A DNA stretch of 27,635 bases, from IMG/VR virus record IMGVR_UViG_3300009285_000767, positions 1 through 27,635 of that record; one strand, given 5' to 3'. The DNA is from a virus. Under the pieces are notes generated by a model. It did not search any database, was not told where the DNA came from, and saw only the letters and a list, made by a program, of their open reading frames with translations. Positions 1-6,292 of the stretch are shown here, in pieces; within the stretch, counting starts at the first letter, position 1, and every line of letters begins with the position of its first letter. Both the position numbers and the translations under genes were made by a program.

Positions 1-963
1 AATGTTCCCTTGGTCTGGAAGTATGATAGCAGATTGGATGATATTTATACTCATGATCCTGACGAGGTTCCTTGTGGGTTTATCCCTGAATCTGCAATTA
101 TAAAAGATTCTAGATTGCCTGACGGTAGAGTTATGCTTTCCGTTATCGCGTATGTGTGGAAAAAATATTCTGGAAAAATTTTAGAATTTTTCAAACGCGA
201 TGGAGATAAACCTGTTAGCGTAGAAATGAGTGTTTTTGAAACAGAAAAAAATGGAGATATTGAAGAGTTAAAAGATTTTAAATTTGAGGCAATTACAATT
301 TTAGGTTCTTTTGTAACTCCGGCTATACCTATGGCAAAAGCTACCGTTTTACAATTTGCAGAAGAATATAAAGAAATTGTAAAATTAGAATTTGGAAAAT
401 ATGATGAACTAAATTTTAAAATTCCTAATGTAGTTAAAAATAATGCCAAAGAAGGTTTAGATTTATATAAACAACATGGTCTTGGAGGAACAGGAAGAAA
501 TTTAGCAATTGCCACACATCTAACAAAAAGTGATGTTACAAACCCTGAAAAAATACGAAATATTGCAAAGTATTTTTCTCGCCACGCTGAAGATAATTTA
601 GATGACAAGGTATCAAGTAGTTGGATTGCTTGGCAATTGAGAGGGGGAAATGCGGGGCGTATTTGGTCAATGAAACTTTTGAAAAAAATAGCTGAAATTG
701 ACAATATGGAAATGGCTTATTTTGATGAAGATTTTATGACCAAAAATAATTTTGCAAAGGAGGAGTTACCTGTGACCGAAGAAGAAAAAACAGAAGAAAT
801 GTGCAATCGAAAAATGTCTGAGGAATCAGAAGTAGAAGATAAAGATAAAACTTCTGCGAAAGAAGAAGAGTTTCAGAAAGAAGTAGACGAAGAAAAAAAA
901 GAAGAATTTGAAGATCAAGAAAACAAAGAAGAAAGCAAATCTAATGAGGAGGTAGTAAAATGA
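1..963 (+). CDS. putative capsid-maturation protease-like protein, 5'-partial
   Basis: The frame is open to the window edge, so the real start lies upstream; a TTG at position 10 is not a credible start. The N-terminal half (about 130 residues) has features I associate with phage prohead proteases: a pattern like VSVEMSVF and a segment ending VTPAIPMAKA. It is followed by a domain around GLGGTGRN...FSRHA...WIAWQLRGGNAGRIW. A similar RARDL/FFARH/WGGDAGRxWA-type domain recurs in phage head proteases and head-associated proteins. The last 75 residues are very acidic, mostly Glu, Lys and Asp, as in scaffold or delta domains. Codon use is more AT-rich than in the following genes. The gene lies more than 20 kb from the head genes and on the opposite strand. 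Function is inferred from remembered family patterns; no catalytic residues are assigned. Confidence 0.5.
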   Translation, partial: NVPLVWKYDSRLDDIYTHDPDEVPCGFIPESAIIKDSRLPDGRVMLSVIAYVWKKYSGKILEFFKRDGDKPVSVEMSVFETEKNGDIEELKDFKFEAITILGSFVTPAIPMAKATVLQFAEEYKEIVKLEFGKYDELNFKIPNVVKNNAKEGLDLYKQHGLGGTGRNLAIATHLTKSDVTNPEKIRNIAKYFSRHAEDNLDDKVSSSWIAWQLRGGNAGRIWSMKLLKKIAEIDNMEMAYFDEDFMTKNNFAKEELPVTEEEKTEEMCNRKMSEESEVEDKDKTSAKEEEFQKEVDEEKKEEFEDQENKEESKSNEEVVK

Positions 964-1289
964 GCGAATTGCTATGGAGGGGTAGCGTGAAAGAATTGTG
1001 TGAGAAAGGTGTGTGGAATAATTTGAGAAAACTTACAGGAAATATGTATAGAGCATACCCACCTGATACAGACATAATCACCCTCGACCAGAAAACTGCG
1101 GAGGAACTTGGTCTTATCTCGCCATATGCTACTTTAAATTATGAGGAATTAAAATACATTATTGAGCAACCGCCGAAATCCGAGCAACCATGCGATGATT
1201 GTCATGGTAAGAACGCTCACCCAGAATGGTGTAAAGTCTGCACAGGCATTGAGCCAAATCCAGAAGTCGGCAAGGAAGAAGGGAAATGA
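960..1289 (+). CDS. small zinc-motif protein, unknown function
   Basis: A 109-residue soluble protein. The ATG overlaps the upstream stop as ATGA, and a strong GAGGAGGT ribosome site lies inside the end of the previous gene, so the two are translationally coupled. The C-terminal third holds CDDC followed ten residues later by CKVC, a likely single zinc-binding site. No recognised catalytic motif is visible. It begins a run of tiny coupled genes. The end of the gene (Glu/Gly/Lys-rich, GAAGGGAAATGA at DNA level) resembles the junction at 1623-1635, which suggests copied translational junctions. Confidence 0.75.
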   Translation: MSELLWRGSVKELCEKGVWNNLRKLTGNMYRAYPPDTDIITLDQKTAEELGLISPYATLNYEELKYIIEQPPKSEQPCDDCHGKNAHPEWCKVCTGIEPNPEVGKEEGK

Positions 1290-1447
1290 TTAAGTGTGAG
1301 GAAGGTGGAACTATTATCTGCCGATATCTTACAAGTAAAGGATATTACCGAAGGTATAAAGTTAATTTAAAGATAGGTAGAACTTATACAGTGGCTATAA
1401 TAAAATGCAAGGCAAGACAGCCAAAATCCAGTAAAGGAGAGGTGTAA
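1286..1447 (+). CDS. 53-aa basic protein, unknown function
   Basis: A 53-codon gene (MIKCEEGGTIICRYLTS...) beginning with an ATGA overlap on the previous stop, preceded by GGAAGAAGGGAA. It is rich in Lys, Arg and Tyr and has three cysteines (residues 4, 12 and 41) without a clear metal-site spacing. The predicted pattern is alternating beta strands. The stop overlaps the next ATG as TAATG. The calling evidence is exact coupling at both ends plus a ribosome site; function is unknown. Confidence 0.6.
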   Translation: MIKCEEGGTIICRYLTSKGYYRRYKVNLKIGRTYTVAIIKCKARQPKSSKGEV

Positions 1448-1635
1448 TGATGAAGGTATATGTCGTATTGCAAGAAGATATAGTGCGTGGCAGGATTGAC
1501 GGTGTTAAGGCTATTTTTGCTTCTATTGACAAGAACGAAGCTGTAAAATTAGTAGAACACAATGATTATGCTTGGGTAGAAGAATTAGAATTAAAGATCA
1601 ACGCAGGAAACAAGAAAGAGGAGGAAGGGAAATGA
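1447..1635 (+). CDS. 62-aa protein, DUF7336-like in appearance
   Basis: A short protein beginning MMKVYVVLQED with a GGAGAGGTG ribosome site. The start could be either of two adjacent ATGs (1447 or 1450). The layout is a beta strand, a loop with an isoleucine/aspartate-rich strand, then an acidic helix with DKNEAVKLV. Small phage proteins of this type, with a strand followed by a ...EA helix, are common and uncharacterised. The C-terminal INAGNKK is shared with the next gene, as is the underlying DNA. It overlaps the next gene by ATGA. Confidence 0.65.
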   Translation: MMKVYVVLQEDIVRGRIDGVKAIFASIDKNEAVKLVEHNDYAWVEELELKINAGNKKEEEGK

Positions 1636-1820
1636 AGATAACGGCGATAAAAAGAAAATGCTTAGAAGAAAGTTATTACATTATGTTTAATTTTCATAAC
1701 AAGAGAATAGTTGACGGCAAAGATATGATAACCAGAAGTAATATTATTCACGGTGCTACTTATCTTACCAAAGACGAAGCATATGAAATCTGCAAGCGTA
1801 TCAACGCAGGAAACAAGAAA
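1597..1820 (+). repeat. exact 21-bp duplication at the ends of two adjacent small genes
   Basis: Positions 1597-1617 and 1800-1820 are identical and encode the INAGNKK ends of two neighbouring small proteins. Together with the similar protein architecture this points to tandem gene duplication, or to recombination that reuses the same 3' end. Confidence 0.7.
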
Positions 1821-1823
1821 TAA
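1632..1823 (+). CDS. 63-aa protein, apparent paralogue of the upstream gene
   Basis: The start is the ATG at 1632, which overlaps the upstream TGA (ATGA) behind GAGGAAGGGAA; a longer open frame further upstream is not needed. The protein MKITAIKRKCLEESYY... ends with a helix TKDEAYEICKRINAGNKK. The preceding protein has DKNEAVKLV and the same INAGNKK ending, so the two look like diverged tandem duplicates of a small domain. Function is unknown. A 26-bp gap separates it from the next gene, the only real gap in this plus-strand run. Confidence 0.65.
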   Translation: MKITAIKRKCLEESYYIMFNFHNKRIVDGKDMITRSNIIHGATYLTKDEAYEICKRINAGNKK

Positions 1824-1849
1824 AGCAAGTGTGAGCAATGGGGTGATAA

Positions 1850-2107
1850 ATGTCCGAGAGGGAGGGGGAAGGTATGATAACTGAAAGTGGAATAAACTAT
1901 AAAGACCATGTATCATCTGGTAGTTATGGATATTTCTGTGGATTCTGTGGATATAGGTTAATAGTTGAAGTCGGAGGTCATAATGACGAGCCGTCAACAA
2001 CAATAAAAGGAAAACCTGTAATGATGTATTGTTGTAATGAGAAGTGTAGTAGCGAACATCATGTAAGAAACATAGATAAGGTTGAGCCGAAAGGAGATAA
2101 CAAGTGA
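1850..2107 (+). CDS. small zinc-finger-like protein
   Basis: 85 residues from the ATG at 1850, preceded by GGGGTGATAA. An alternative ATG at 1874 (77 aa) has a stronger GGAGGGGG site and may be the true start. The protein carries CGFCG near the middle of the N-terminal half and CCNEKCSSEHH near the end. This gives a plausible four-ligand zinc site separated by about 30 residues, as in zinc ribbons. Function is unknown. Its end overlaps the next gene by GTGA. Confidence 0.6.
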   Translation: MSEREGEGMITESGINYKDHVSSGSYGYFCGFCGYRLIVEVGGHNDEPSTTIKGKPVMMYCCNEKCSSEHHVRNIDKVEPKGDNK

Positions 2108-2253
2108 AATGTTCTAAATGTGGGAAGTTAAAATCTAATCCTGCCAAAATATTAGGATTTCAGATCAAGGGTAGCGGACTATGTATCAAATGTTATCGTT
2201 CCACTCGGAGGCACTCATTATGGGGAGCTGGTAAACTAGGAGGTAGCAAATGA
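2104..2253 (+). CDS. 49-aa zinc-finger minigene with GTG start
   Basis: The start is a GTG overlapping the upstream TGA (GTGA), preceded by AAAGGAGATAACAA. The translation carries CSKC at residues 3-6 and CIKC at 27-30, followed by a basic tail (YRSTRRH...). The spacing fits a treble-clef or zinc-ribbon fold. A small basic zinc protein could bind nucleic acid, but that is inference. It is coupled to the next gene by ATGA. Confidence 0.6.
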   Translation: MKCSKCGKLKSNPAKILGFQIKGSGLCIKCYRSTRRHSLWGAGKLGGSK

Positions 2254-2387
2254 AATGTGATAATTGCAAACAGGAAGTGATATCGGTGGTACTATGCGAC
2301 TATTGTCAGAGTGCTATATGTGACGATTGCAAGGTGTTAAGGACAGATTTGGTATTATGTCCGCAGTGTGACGAGGTGACAGTATGA
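2250..2387 (+). CDS. 45-aa cross-brace-type zinc protein with eight cysteines
   Basis: A 45-residue protein with four CxxC pairs: C3/C6, C16/C19, C24/C27 and C37/C40. The spacing is x2-x9-x2-x4-x2-x9-x2. Eight ligands with four residues between the second and third pair is the arrangement used by cross-brace folds that bind two zinc ions, such as FYVE and related RING/B-box forms. The start is ATGA-coupled with AGGAGGTAGCAA upstream. No other domain is present. Binding partner is unknown; the fold assignment is by cysteine spacing only. Confidence 0.65.
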   Translation: MKCDNCKQEVISVVLCDYCQSAICDDCKVLRTDLVLCPQCDEVTV

Positions 2388-2518
2388 GCTTGATAAGGCA
2401 GATAGTGCAGAAAGACATATGCCAGAAGTGTGGATGTGTCATTGACAAGGATACATATGTCGTACATGGCAAGAGATTATGTAAGAAGTGTTTTGATAAA
2501 GTGTGGGGTGGCAAATGA
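2384..2518 (+). CDS. 44-aa zinc-ribbon minigene
   Basis: A tiny protein starting at the ATG that overlaps the previous stop (ATGA). It has CQKCGC at residues 13-18 and CKKC at 33-36, typical of a minimal zinc ribbon or half-LIM module, with a basic C-terminal end. The ribosome site (GACGAGGTGAC) lies inside the upstream coding sequence. It couples to the VRR-NUC gene by ATGA. Function is unknown. Confidence 0.6.
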   Translation: MSLIRQIVQKDICQKCGCVIDKDTYVVHGKRLCKKCFDKVWGGK

Positions 2519-2802
2519 AACCTCGCAAGATATTAGAGAAACATATAAAATCTCAGATTAAAGATTATCTTAATATCAAAGGATACTTCCACTTTCATTT
2601 AATGGCAGGTATGGGTAGTTATATCGGCGCACCCGACAGGATAGCAGTTAAGAATAGCAAGGTATGGTTTATCGAAGTGAAATCCCCTACCGGCACACAA
2701 AAAGATACACAATTATCGTTTCAGAACAGATTACAGTCAGCTGGCGGTACATATGTCCTGGCGAGGTCAGTTGAGGACTTAATACAAGCAGGTGTTATAT
2801 AA
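2515..2802 (+). CDS. VRR-NUC domain nuclease
   Basis: A 95-residue stand-alone VRR-NUC protein (PD-(D/E)XK superfamily). The visible active-site pattern is GAPDR (the Asp), then FIEVKSPTG (Glu and Lys of ExK) and a downstream Gln in TQLSFQNRL, followed by the usual GGTYVLARSVEDL ending. The start is the ATG at 2515, which overlaps the upstream TGA and has GGGGTGG behind it. Stand-alone VRR-NUC proteins are common in phage early regions and are expected to cut branched or structured DNA; the substrate here is inferred. The 3' end overlaps the convergent minus-strand gene by 8 bp. Confidence 0.88.
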   Translation: MKPRKILEKHIKSQIKDYLNIKGYFHFHLMAGMGSYIGAPDRIAVKNSKVWFIEVKSPTGTQKDTQLSFQNRLQSAGGTYVLARSVEDLIQAGVI

Positions 2803-3334
2803 GTAGTGCCAGGTGTAGACCGAAATTCTCTGCATTGAAAATAGGTGTTGATGTACGCATAATATGAGGATCGAGTAGTGTGTTATACGACACGCCAAGA
2901 AACAACCCACCGATAATATTCTTATACGCGCCAATCGACACTATATCTGGATATCCATTAACATGTATATACCCGCCAGATATCATCCACTGACTGATAT
3001 TACTGAACACCGGTTCAGATTTAGAATTACCAATTGTCGTATTATCAGTAGTAGTTGTCACTTCTGATTTCGTATTAGATACAATGCCAGTTTCAACAGT
3101 TGTCGTGGTTCCGTCAGGAGTAGTTGTAGTAGTGCGAGTATCAACTTTCTCATTTTTATCCTCCGACTTGACATAGACAATCTCGGTTGTAGTTTTATTA
3201 TATGATGATTTTCTTGGGTTGGAATATGCCGCTTCATTGGTTTTTCGTTCTTGATATGATGTGAATGCTTGACATAGGAATATGATTACAGCACCACCCA
3301 CTAATGCATATATATAATTAAGATACTTTGTCAT
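2795..3334 (-). CDS. membrane-anchored periplasmic protein, spanin-like position
   Basis: 179 residues. An N-terminal transmembrane anchor (YIYALVGGAVIIFLCQAF) is followed by a polar, threonine-rich linker with runs such as TTTTTPDGTTTT. The C-terminal part is compact, Gly/Tyr-rich and ends in hydrophobic residues (AENFGLHLALLI). It is the last gene of the lysis block, overlapping the holin-like gene by 17 bp with its own GAGAGGAAAA ribosome site. Position and topology suggest a spanin-type protein bridging to the outer membrane, but there is no lipobox or nested second gene, so the role is only a hypothesis. Confidence 0.55.
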   Translation of the reverse strand: MTKYLNYIYALVGGAVIIFLCQAFTSYQERKTNEAAYSNPRKSSYNKTTTEIVYVKSEDKNEKVDTRTTTTTPDGTTTTVETGIVSNTKSEVTTTTDNTTIGNSKSEPVFSNISQWMISGGYIHVNGYPDIVSIGAYKNIIGGLFLGVSYNTLLDPHIMRTSTPIFNAENFGLHLALLI

Positions 3335-3509
3335 TTTTCCTCTCGATTATTTTATCCGATTGCATAGAAAATCCCATGCCTGTTAATACGGCAACGGTAA
3401 ATAATGTCCATTCTGTATATGTAGCATGTAATGGAAACGCCATTACAATACCGATTATCAATGCAACGGATCCGAGTCTATTTTTTCTACTTTGAAAAAA
3501 TGGTATCAT
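3318..3509 (-). CDS. two-TM holin-like protein
   Basis: 63 residues starting MIPFFQSRKN. The ATG at 3509 overlaps the endolysin stop (ATGA), with AGGAGG eight bases upstream; a longer in-frame reading has no such support. Two hydrophobic helices (about residues 13-27 and 34-50) are separated by a short loop with Thr-Glu. The tail is charged (SDKIIERKNDKVS). Size, topology and position next to the endolysin fit a small class II-type holin, which would form membrane lesions and release the endolysin. Not assigned to a named family. Confidence 0.65.
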   Translation of the reverse strand: MIPFFQSRKNRLGSVALIIGIVMAFPLHATYTEWTLFTVAVLTGMGFSMQSDKIIERKNDKVS

Positions 3510-3907
3510 GGCTTTGCCTCCTGTAGCGACTTTGATAATTCGTAATGCGGCATGTCGACGAAATCCACCCAATACGCGCCTATGTTGATTTTGACATTGA
3601 AATATTCCTTGACTATTCCAGCTAAAAATTTGTAGTAATGATAATGCTTTGTATCCCAACTCCACCCTGTATTTTCGGTATAATACACAAAATCAACAGC
3701 GTATCCGCTCTGATGATTACTCTTGATATTAACACCGTCGCATTTACTGTTACCCAGTTTAAATAGTTCCTGTTGCCTCTCGGCCGTCCGCAAAGTTTCA
3801 AATATACGCATAGGCAAATTGTGATACTTAATGAGATTCAATATCTGTGTAACATACGGTACAAATTCAGGTTTCAGTTTGAGTATATCTCTTTCAATAA
3901 TAGACAT
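3506..3907 (-). CDS. M15-family endolysin (L-Ala-D-Glu / VanY-like peptidase)
   Basis: 133 residues, close in length to the phage T5 endolysin. It shows RTAERQQELF, then SNHQSGYAVDF, giving zinc ligands His65 and Asp72, and a final DMPHYEL supplying His121. These are the conserved M15 zinc residues. It should cut the peptide stems of peptidoglycan at the end of infection. The ATG at 3907 is chosen because GGGAGGG lies just upstream and it overlaps the stop of the zinc-ribbon minigene (TGATG); an in-frame extension to 3943 lacks a ribosome site. No signal peptide, so release depends on a holin. Confidence 0.88.
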   Translation of the reverse strand: MSIIERDILKLKPEFVPYVTQILNLIKYHNLPMRIFETLRTAERQQELFKLGNSKCDGVNIKSNHQSGYAVDFVYYTENTGWSWDTKHYHYYKFLAGIVKEYFNVKINIGAYWVDFVDMPHYELSKSLQEAKP

Positions 3908-4002
3908 CAATACCCTCCCGCAATCCAGCCACAATTCGGGCAAGTATTTCTTTCATCTTTCCGGAAATAGCACCCACATTGAGGACATTTAACTTCAATC
4001 AT
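3907..4002 (-). CDS. 31-aa zinc-ribbon minigene in lysis block
   Basis: A 31-codon gene with CPQCGC near the N-terminus and CPNCGW near the C-terminus, a classic minimal zinc ribbon. It starts with an ATGA overlap on the XhlA-like gene. It ends with TGATG overlap on the endolysin start, and its last codons supply the endolysin ribosome site (GGGAGGG). Both overlaps and the clean paired CxxC motif support a real gene. Its place between a holin-like gene and an endolysin is unusual; the role is unknown. Confidence 0.6.
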   Translation of the reverse strand: MIEVKCPQCGCYFRKDERNTCPNCGWIAGGY

Positions 4003-4274
4003 AACGGCAACCCTCTATGCGTGATAAACGGAACGATAAATGTCAAGACCGTCCATAGTACGCCAATAACTGCTATCCCACCGATTATCATGTAGACATA
4101 TTTATACAAGTCATCTACCCTGTCGACAAGTCCAGGCTTGCCATTACCTGTAAGTGCCTTTTCAATCTTATCAATCGACTTAGCCACACCGTCATAATGC
4201 TCTTCTAATCTTGCTATCTTGACACATATCATTGTCATGTTATTGTCACTATCGCATCTCTGTTGCTCAGTCAT
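3999..4274 (-). CDS. XhlA-like membrane protein (holin-associated)
   Basis: 91 residues. The N-terminal half is soluble and helical (MICVKIARLEEHYDGVAKSI...), a likely short coiled coil. A single transmembrane helix follows near residues 60-83, and the cytoplasmic or external tail is very short. This matches the layout of XhlA/haemolysin-type accessory holins. The ribosome site GAGGAG sits inside the 24-aa upstream gene, four bases before the start region. It overlaps the next minigene by ATGA. Role by analogy: assists membrane permeabilisation. Confidence 0.65.
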   Translation of the reverse strand: MTEQQRCDSDNNMTMICVKIARLEEHYDGVAKSIDKIEKALTGNGKPGLVDRVDDLYKYVYMIIGGIAVIGVLWTVLTFIVPFITHRGLPL

Positions 4275-4277
4275 AGT

Positions 4278-4352
4278 TTACTCCTCTGAAACTAAAATAA
4301 TTACAAGTGCCGCAATTACAAATAATAATATGATAAGTGGCAGTGCTGTCAT
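4278..4352 (-). CDS. 24-aa single-TM micropeptide
   Basis: MTALPLIILLFVIAALVIIL plus four residues (VSEE) and a stop. This is one complete hydrophobic helix with a short charged end. The ATG overlaps the tail-fibre stop as ATGA. The final codons GAG GAG act as the ribosome site of the next gene (start at 4274). Coupling on both sides and uninterrupted hydrophobicity support it. It could be a holin/antiholin-type modulator, or merely a coupling leader; nothing in the sequence decides. Confidence 0.5.
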   Translation of the reverse strand: MTALPLIILLFVIAALVIILVSEE

Positions 4353-6292
4353 TTATAAGTCCAATCGGTGATTATCCCATTCTTAATAGTTATTTCGTTC
4401 ATGTTCTTCCCTGCTCCCGTATAATATTTAATATAATTCCATTGGGTATTGATATTTGCGGTTCCGCCGCCATTTTCGTCACCAACCACTAAGTTGTTCG
4501 GATTACCGCCGGAAGTCAAAGTGCTATTCAATCTCAACACTCCATCAACATACACCTTTGCATTTGTTCCAAGAACAACTATGCGGTAAATATGGAATGT
4601 ATCAGTTGTGTCCATTGAATAGGTTGCTGTTCCAGCCGAAGCATATTCAAATTGTATATTACTTGTCTTTATTTCAAAATAGTCACCCTTTGCTCCCCCA
4701 ACATTCTGAAACCAAATATAAACAAATCCCGTACTTTCAACTGATACGAGTTGCATTTTTAATTCAATTGAATAACCGATAGTGCTATCGAATGCCGGGT
4801 CAATTAAATACCTACAGTATACAGCACCGGCACCCGTATTATTCATTGTAAGTATCCCATTCGATACCGAACACGCAGTTAATTCTCCAATGGTGCCACT
4901 ATAAGTCCAGCCATCAGCACTTGGCAATACCGACATATCGGTTATTTTTGTCCAAGTACCAACAGATACCAACTTAGTGATACCAGAACTTCCGTCAGAT
5001 GATTGGTACGCGGCAGTAACACTAGTTGCGGTGAGATTTATTATATTGGCACTTGTCGCGTTGATACTCAGTGCGTTGATACCAGCGTATGCGTATACTG
5101 TTGATTGCGCCAATAAATCACCGTCAACTTCTAAATGTCCGCTGACATTCAGCACACCGCCAGTGCCAGTTATCACTTCCGATTCGACATTTATGGTAGT
5201 AGCATTTATAGTATCTATACTGCCATTTGTTGCAGAAACAAGTATAGCATTAGTTGCAGATGAGTTTATTACTACAGCATTAACAGTTGTGCAATTAACG
5301 GTGATAGCACTTGCTGTTGATAAAAACACTTCTGCGAATGTCGGGCTGCCGGTTGTCTCTAAATCAGTTAATTGATTATGCACATGTGTCTGTGCAGCTG
5401 CCGTTTCCCATGTTGTCACTTGTGTACCTGATATGGAATTACATGTCAACGCAGCACATACGAATGTGTCGTCTGTCTGTAATACATTTGCTGTTAGACG
5501 ATATAAATTAGTGTCAACTGGATTAGTGCCGTTACCCCAATACAGATCACCGTCGCCATATATTTCTAATCTATATGCACCCTCACCTGTTATCCATGAC
5601 CGAAACGCATATGACGCAGAAGAACTGACTTTTGCCACTACGCTATTTGATACCATGTCACCTGTTATATATGTCGCAGTGTTAATAAACAATAGCCCAC
5701 CGACACCTTCCATTTGTATGTCACTTGGTGACGCAGGTATGATAAAATATGGCGATTTAACAAATGTCGTAGCGACATATCCAGCATCTGTCGTGACATC
5801 ACCTGCATTACCATATAAATTAACAGGTGTACCAGCTTGATTGAATATTATTTTATCATCTGCGAATATATCGTTTACTACTTCAAGATAGTTGCTTACC
5901 TTAACAACAGGCGTACCAGCACCCAATAATGTTTCATCTCTATTGATTGTCTGGTCGAGAAGTGTTAAGCTACCACCTGTCAGTGTGAGGTTGGCAAATC
6001 GTGGACTGCTGCTTGTCAGTAACGGCTGGTCTATGTAAGTCGCCACATCAGTATGGTCGGTTGTCGATAGGAATGTGTGACCTCTCGTATGCTGTAATGT
6101 AACAGCGCCACTCCATGCTGTCTGATTAGATATTGTCGGTATGCTGTATCCGCTTGCAGTTACTATATGCTGGTTGGTAAGCCCTAATCCGACAACTGAT
6201 AATGTGACAGCGTCATGACTGGTACTAGAATATGATATCTGTAAATCGTGAACTGCCTTCCATAACGCTCTGATATCTGTTAGGAAACTCAT
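4349..6292 (-). CDS. tail fibre with LamG/ConA-like C-terminal domain
   Basis: 647 residues. The N-terminal part (to about residue 320) contains the familiar fibre motifs DQPLLTSSSPRFANLTLTG and LTDLETTGSPTFAEVFL. A middle region of short Asn/Thr/Ala/Ile strand repeats (330-430) suggests a trimeric beta shaft. Residues about 447-635 look like a concanavalin/LamG jelly roll, with FHIYRIVVLGTNAKVYVDG as the most recognisable segment; this is a carbohydrate-binding fold. The protein is a likely host-receptor binder. The start overlaps the previous stop (ATGA). No chaperone or self-cleavage domain is seen. Confidence 0.8.
   Translation of the reverse strand: MSFLTDIRALWKAVHDLQISYSSTSHDAVTLSVVGLGLTNQHIVTASGYSIPTISNQTAWSGAVTLQHTRGHTFLSTTDHTDVATYIDQPLLTSSSPRFANLTLTGGSLTLLDQTINRDETLLGAGTPVVKVSNYLEVVNDIFADDKIIFNQAGTPVNLYGNAGDVTTDAGYVATTFVKSPYFIIPASPSDIQMEGVGGLLFINTATYITGDMVSNSVVAKVSSSASYAFRSWITGEGAYRLEIYGDGDLYWGNGTNPVDTNLYRLTANVLQTDDTFVCAALTCNSISGTQVTTWETAAAQTHVHNQLTDLETTGSPTFAEVFLSTASAITVNCTTVNAVVINSSATNAILVSATNGSIDTINATTINVESEVITGTGGVLNVSGHLEVDGDLLAQSTVYAYAGINALSINATSANIINLTATSVTAAYQSSDGSSGITKLVSVGTWTKITDMSVLPSADGWTYSGTIGELTACSVSNGILTMNNTGAGAVYCRYLIDPAFDSTIGYSIELKMQLVSVESTGFVYIWFQNVGGAKGDYFEIKTSNIQFEYASAGTATYSMDTTDTFHIYRIVVLGTNAKVYVDGVLRLNSTLTSGGNPNNLVVGDENGGGTANINTQWNYIKYYTGAGKNMNEITIKNGIITDWTYK

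Noticed and set aside
51-704. Long minus-strand open frame opposite the first gene
   Set aside because: It lies wholly antisense to a gene with recognisable phage motifs, has no ribosome site and no sensible composition (Ser/Phe/Leu-rich, typical of the complement of AT-rich coding DNA).
2790-2810. Bidirectional terminator between the convergent operons
   Set aside because: The two coding regions overlap by 8 bp and no hairpin with flanking T or A runs is visible there.
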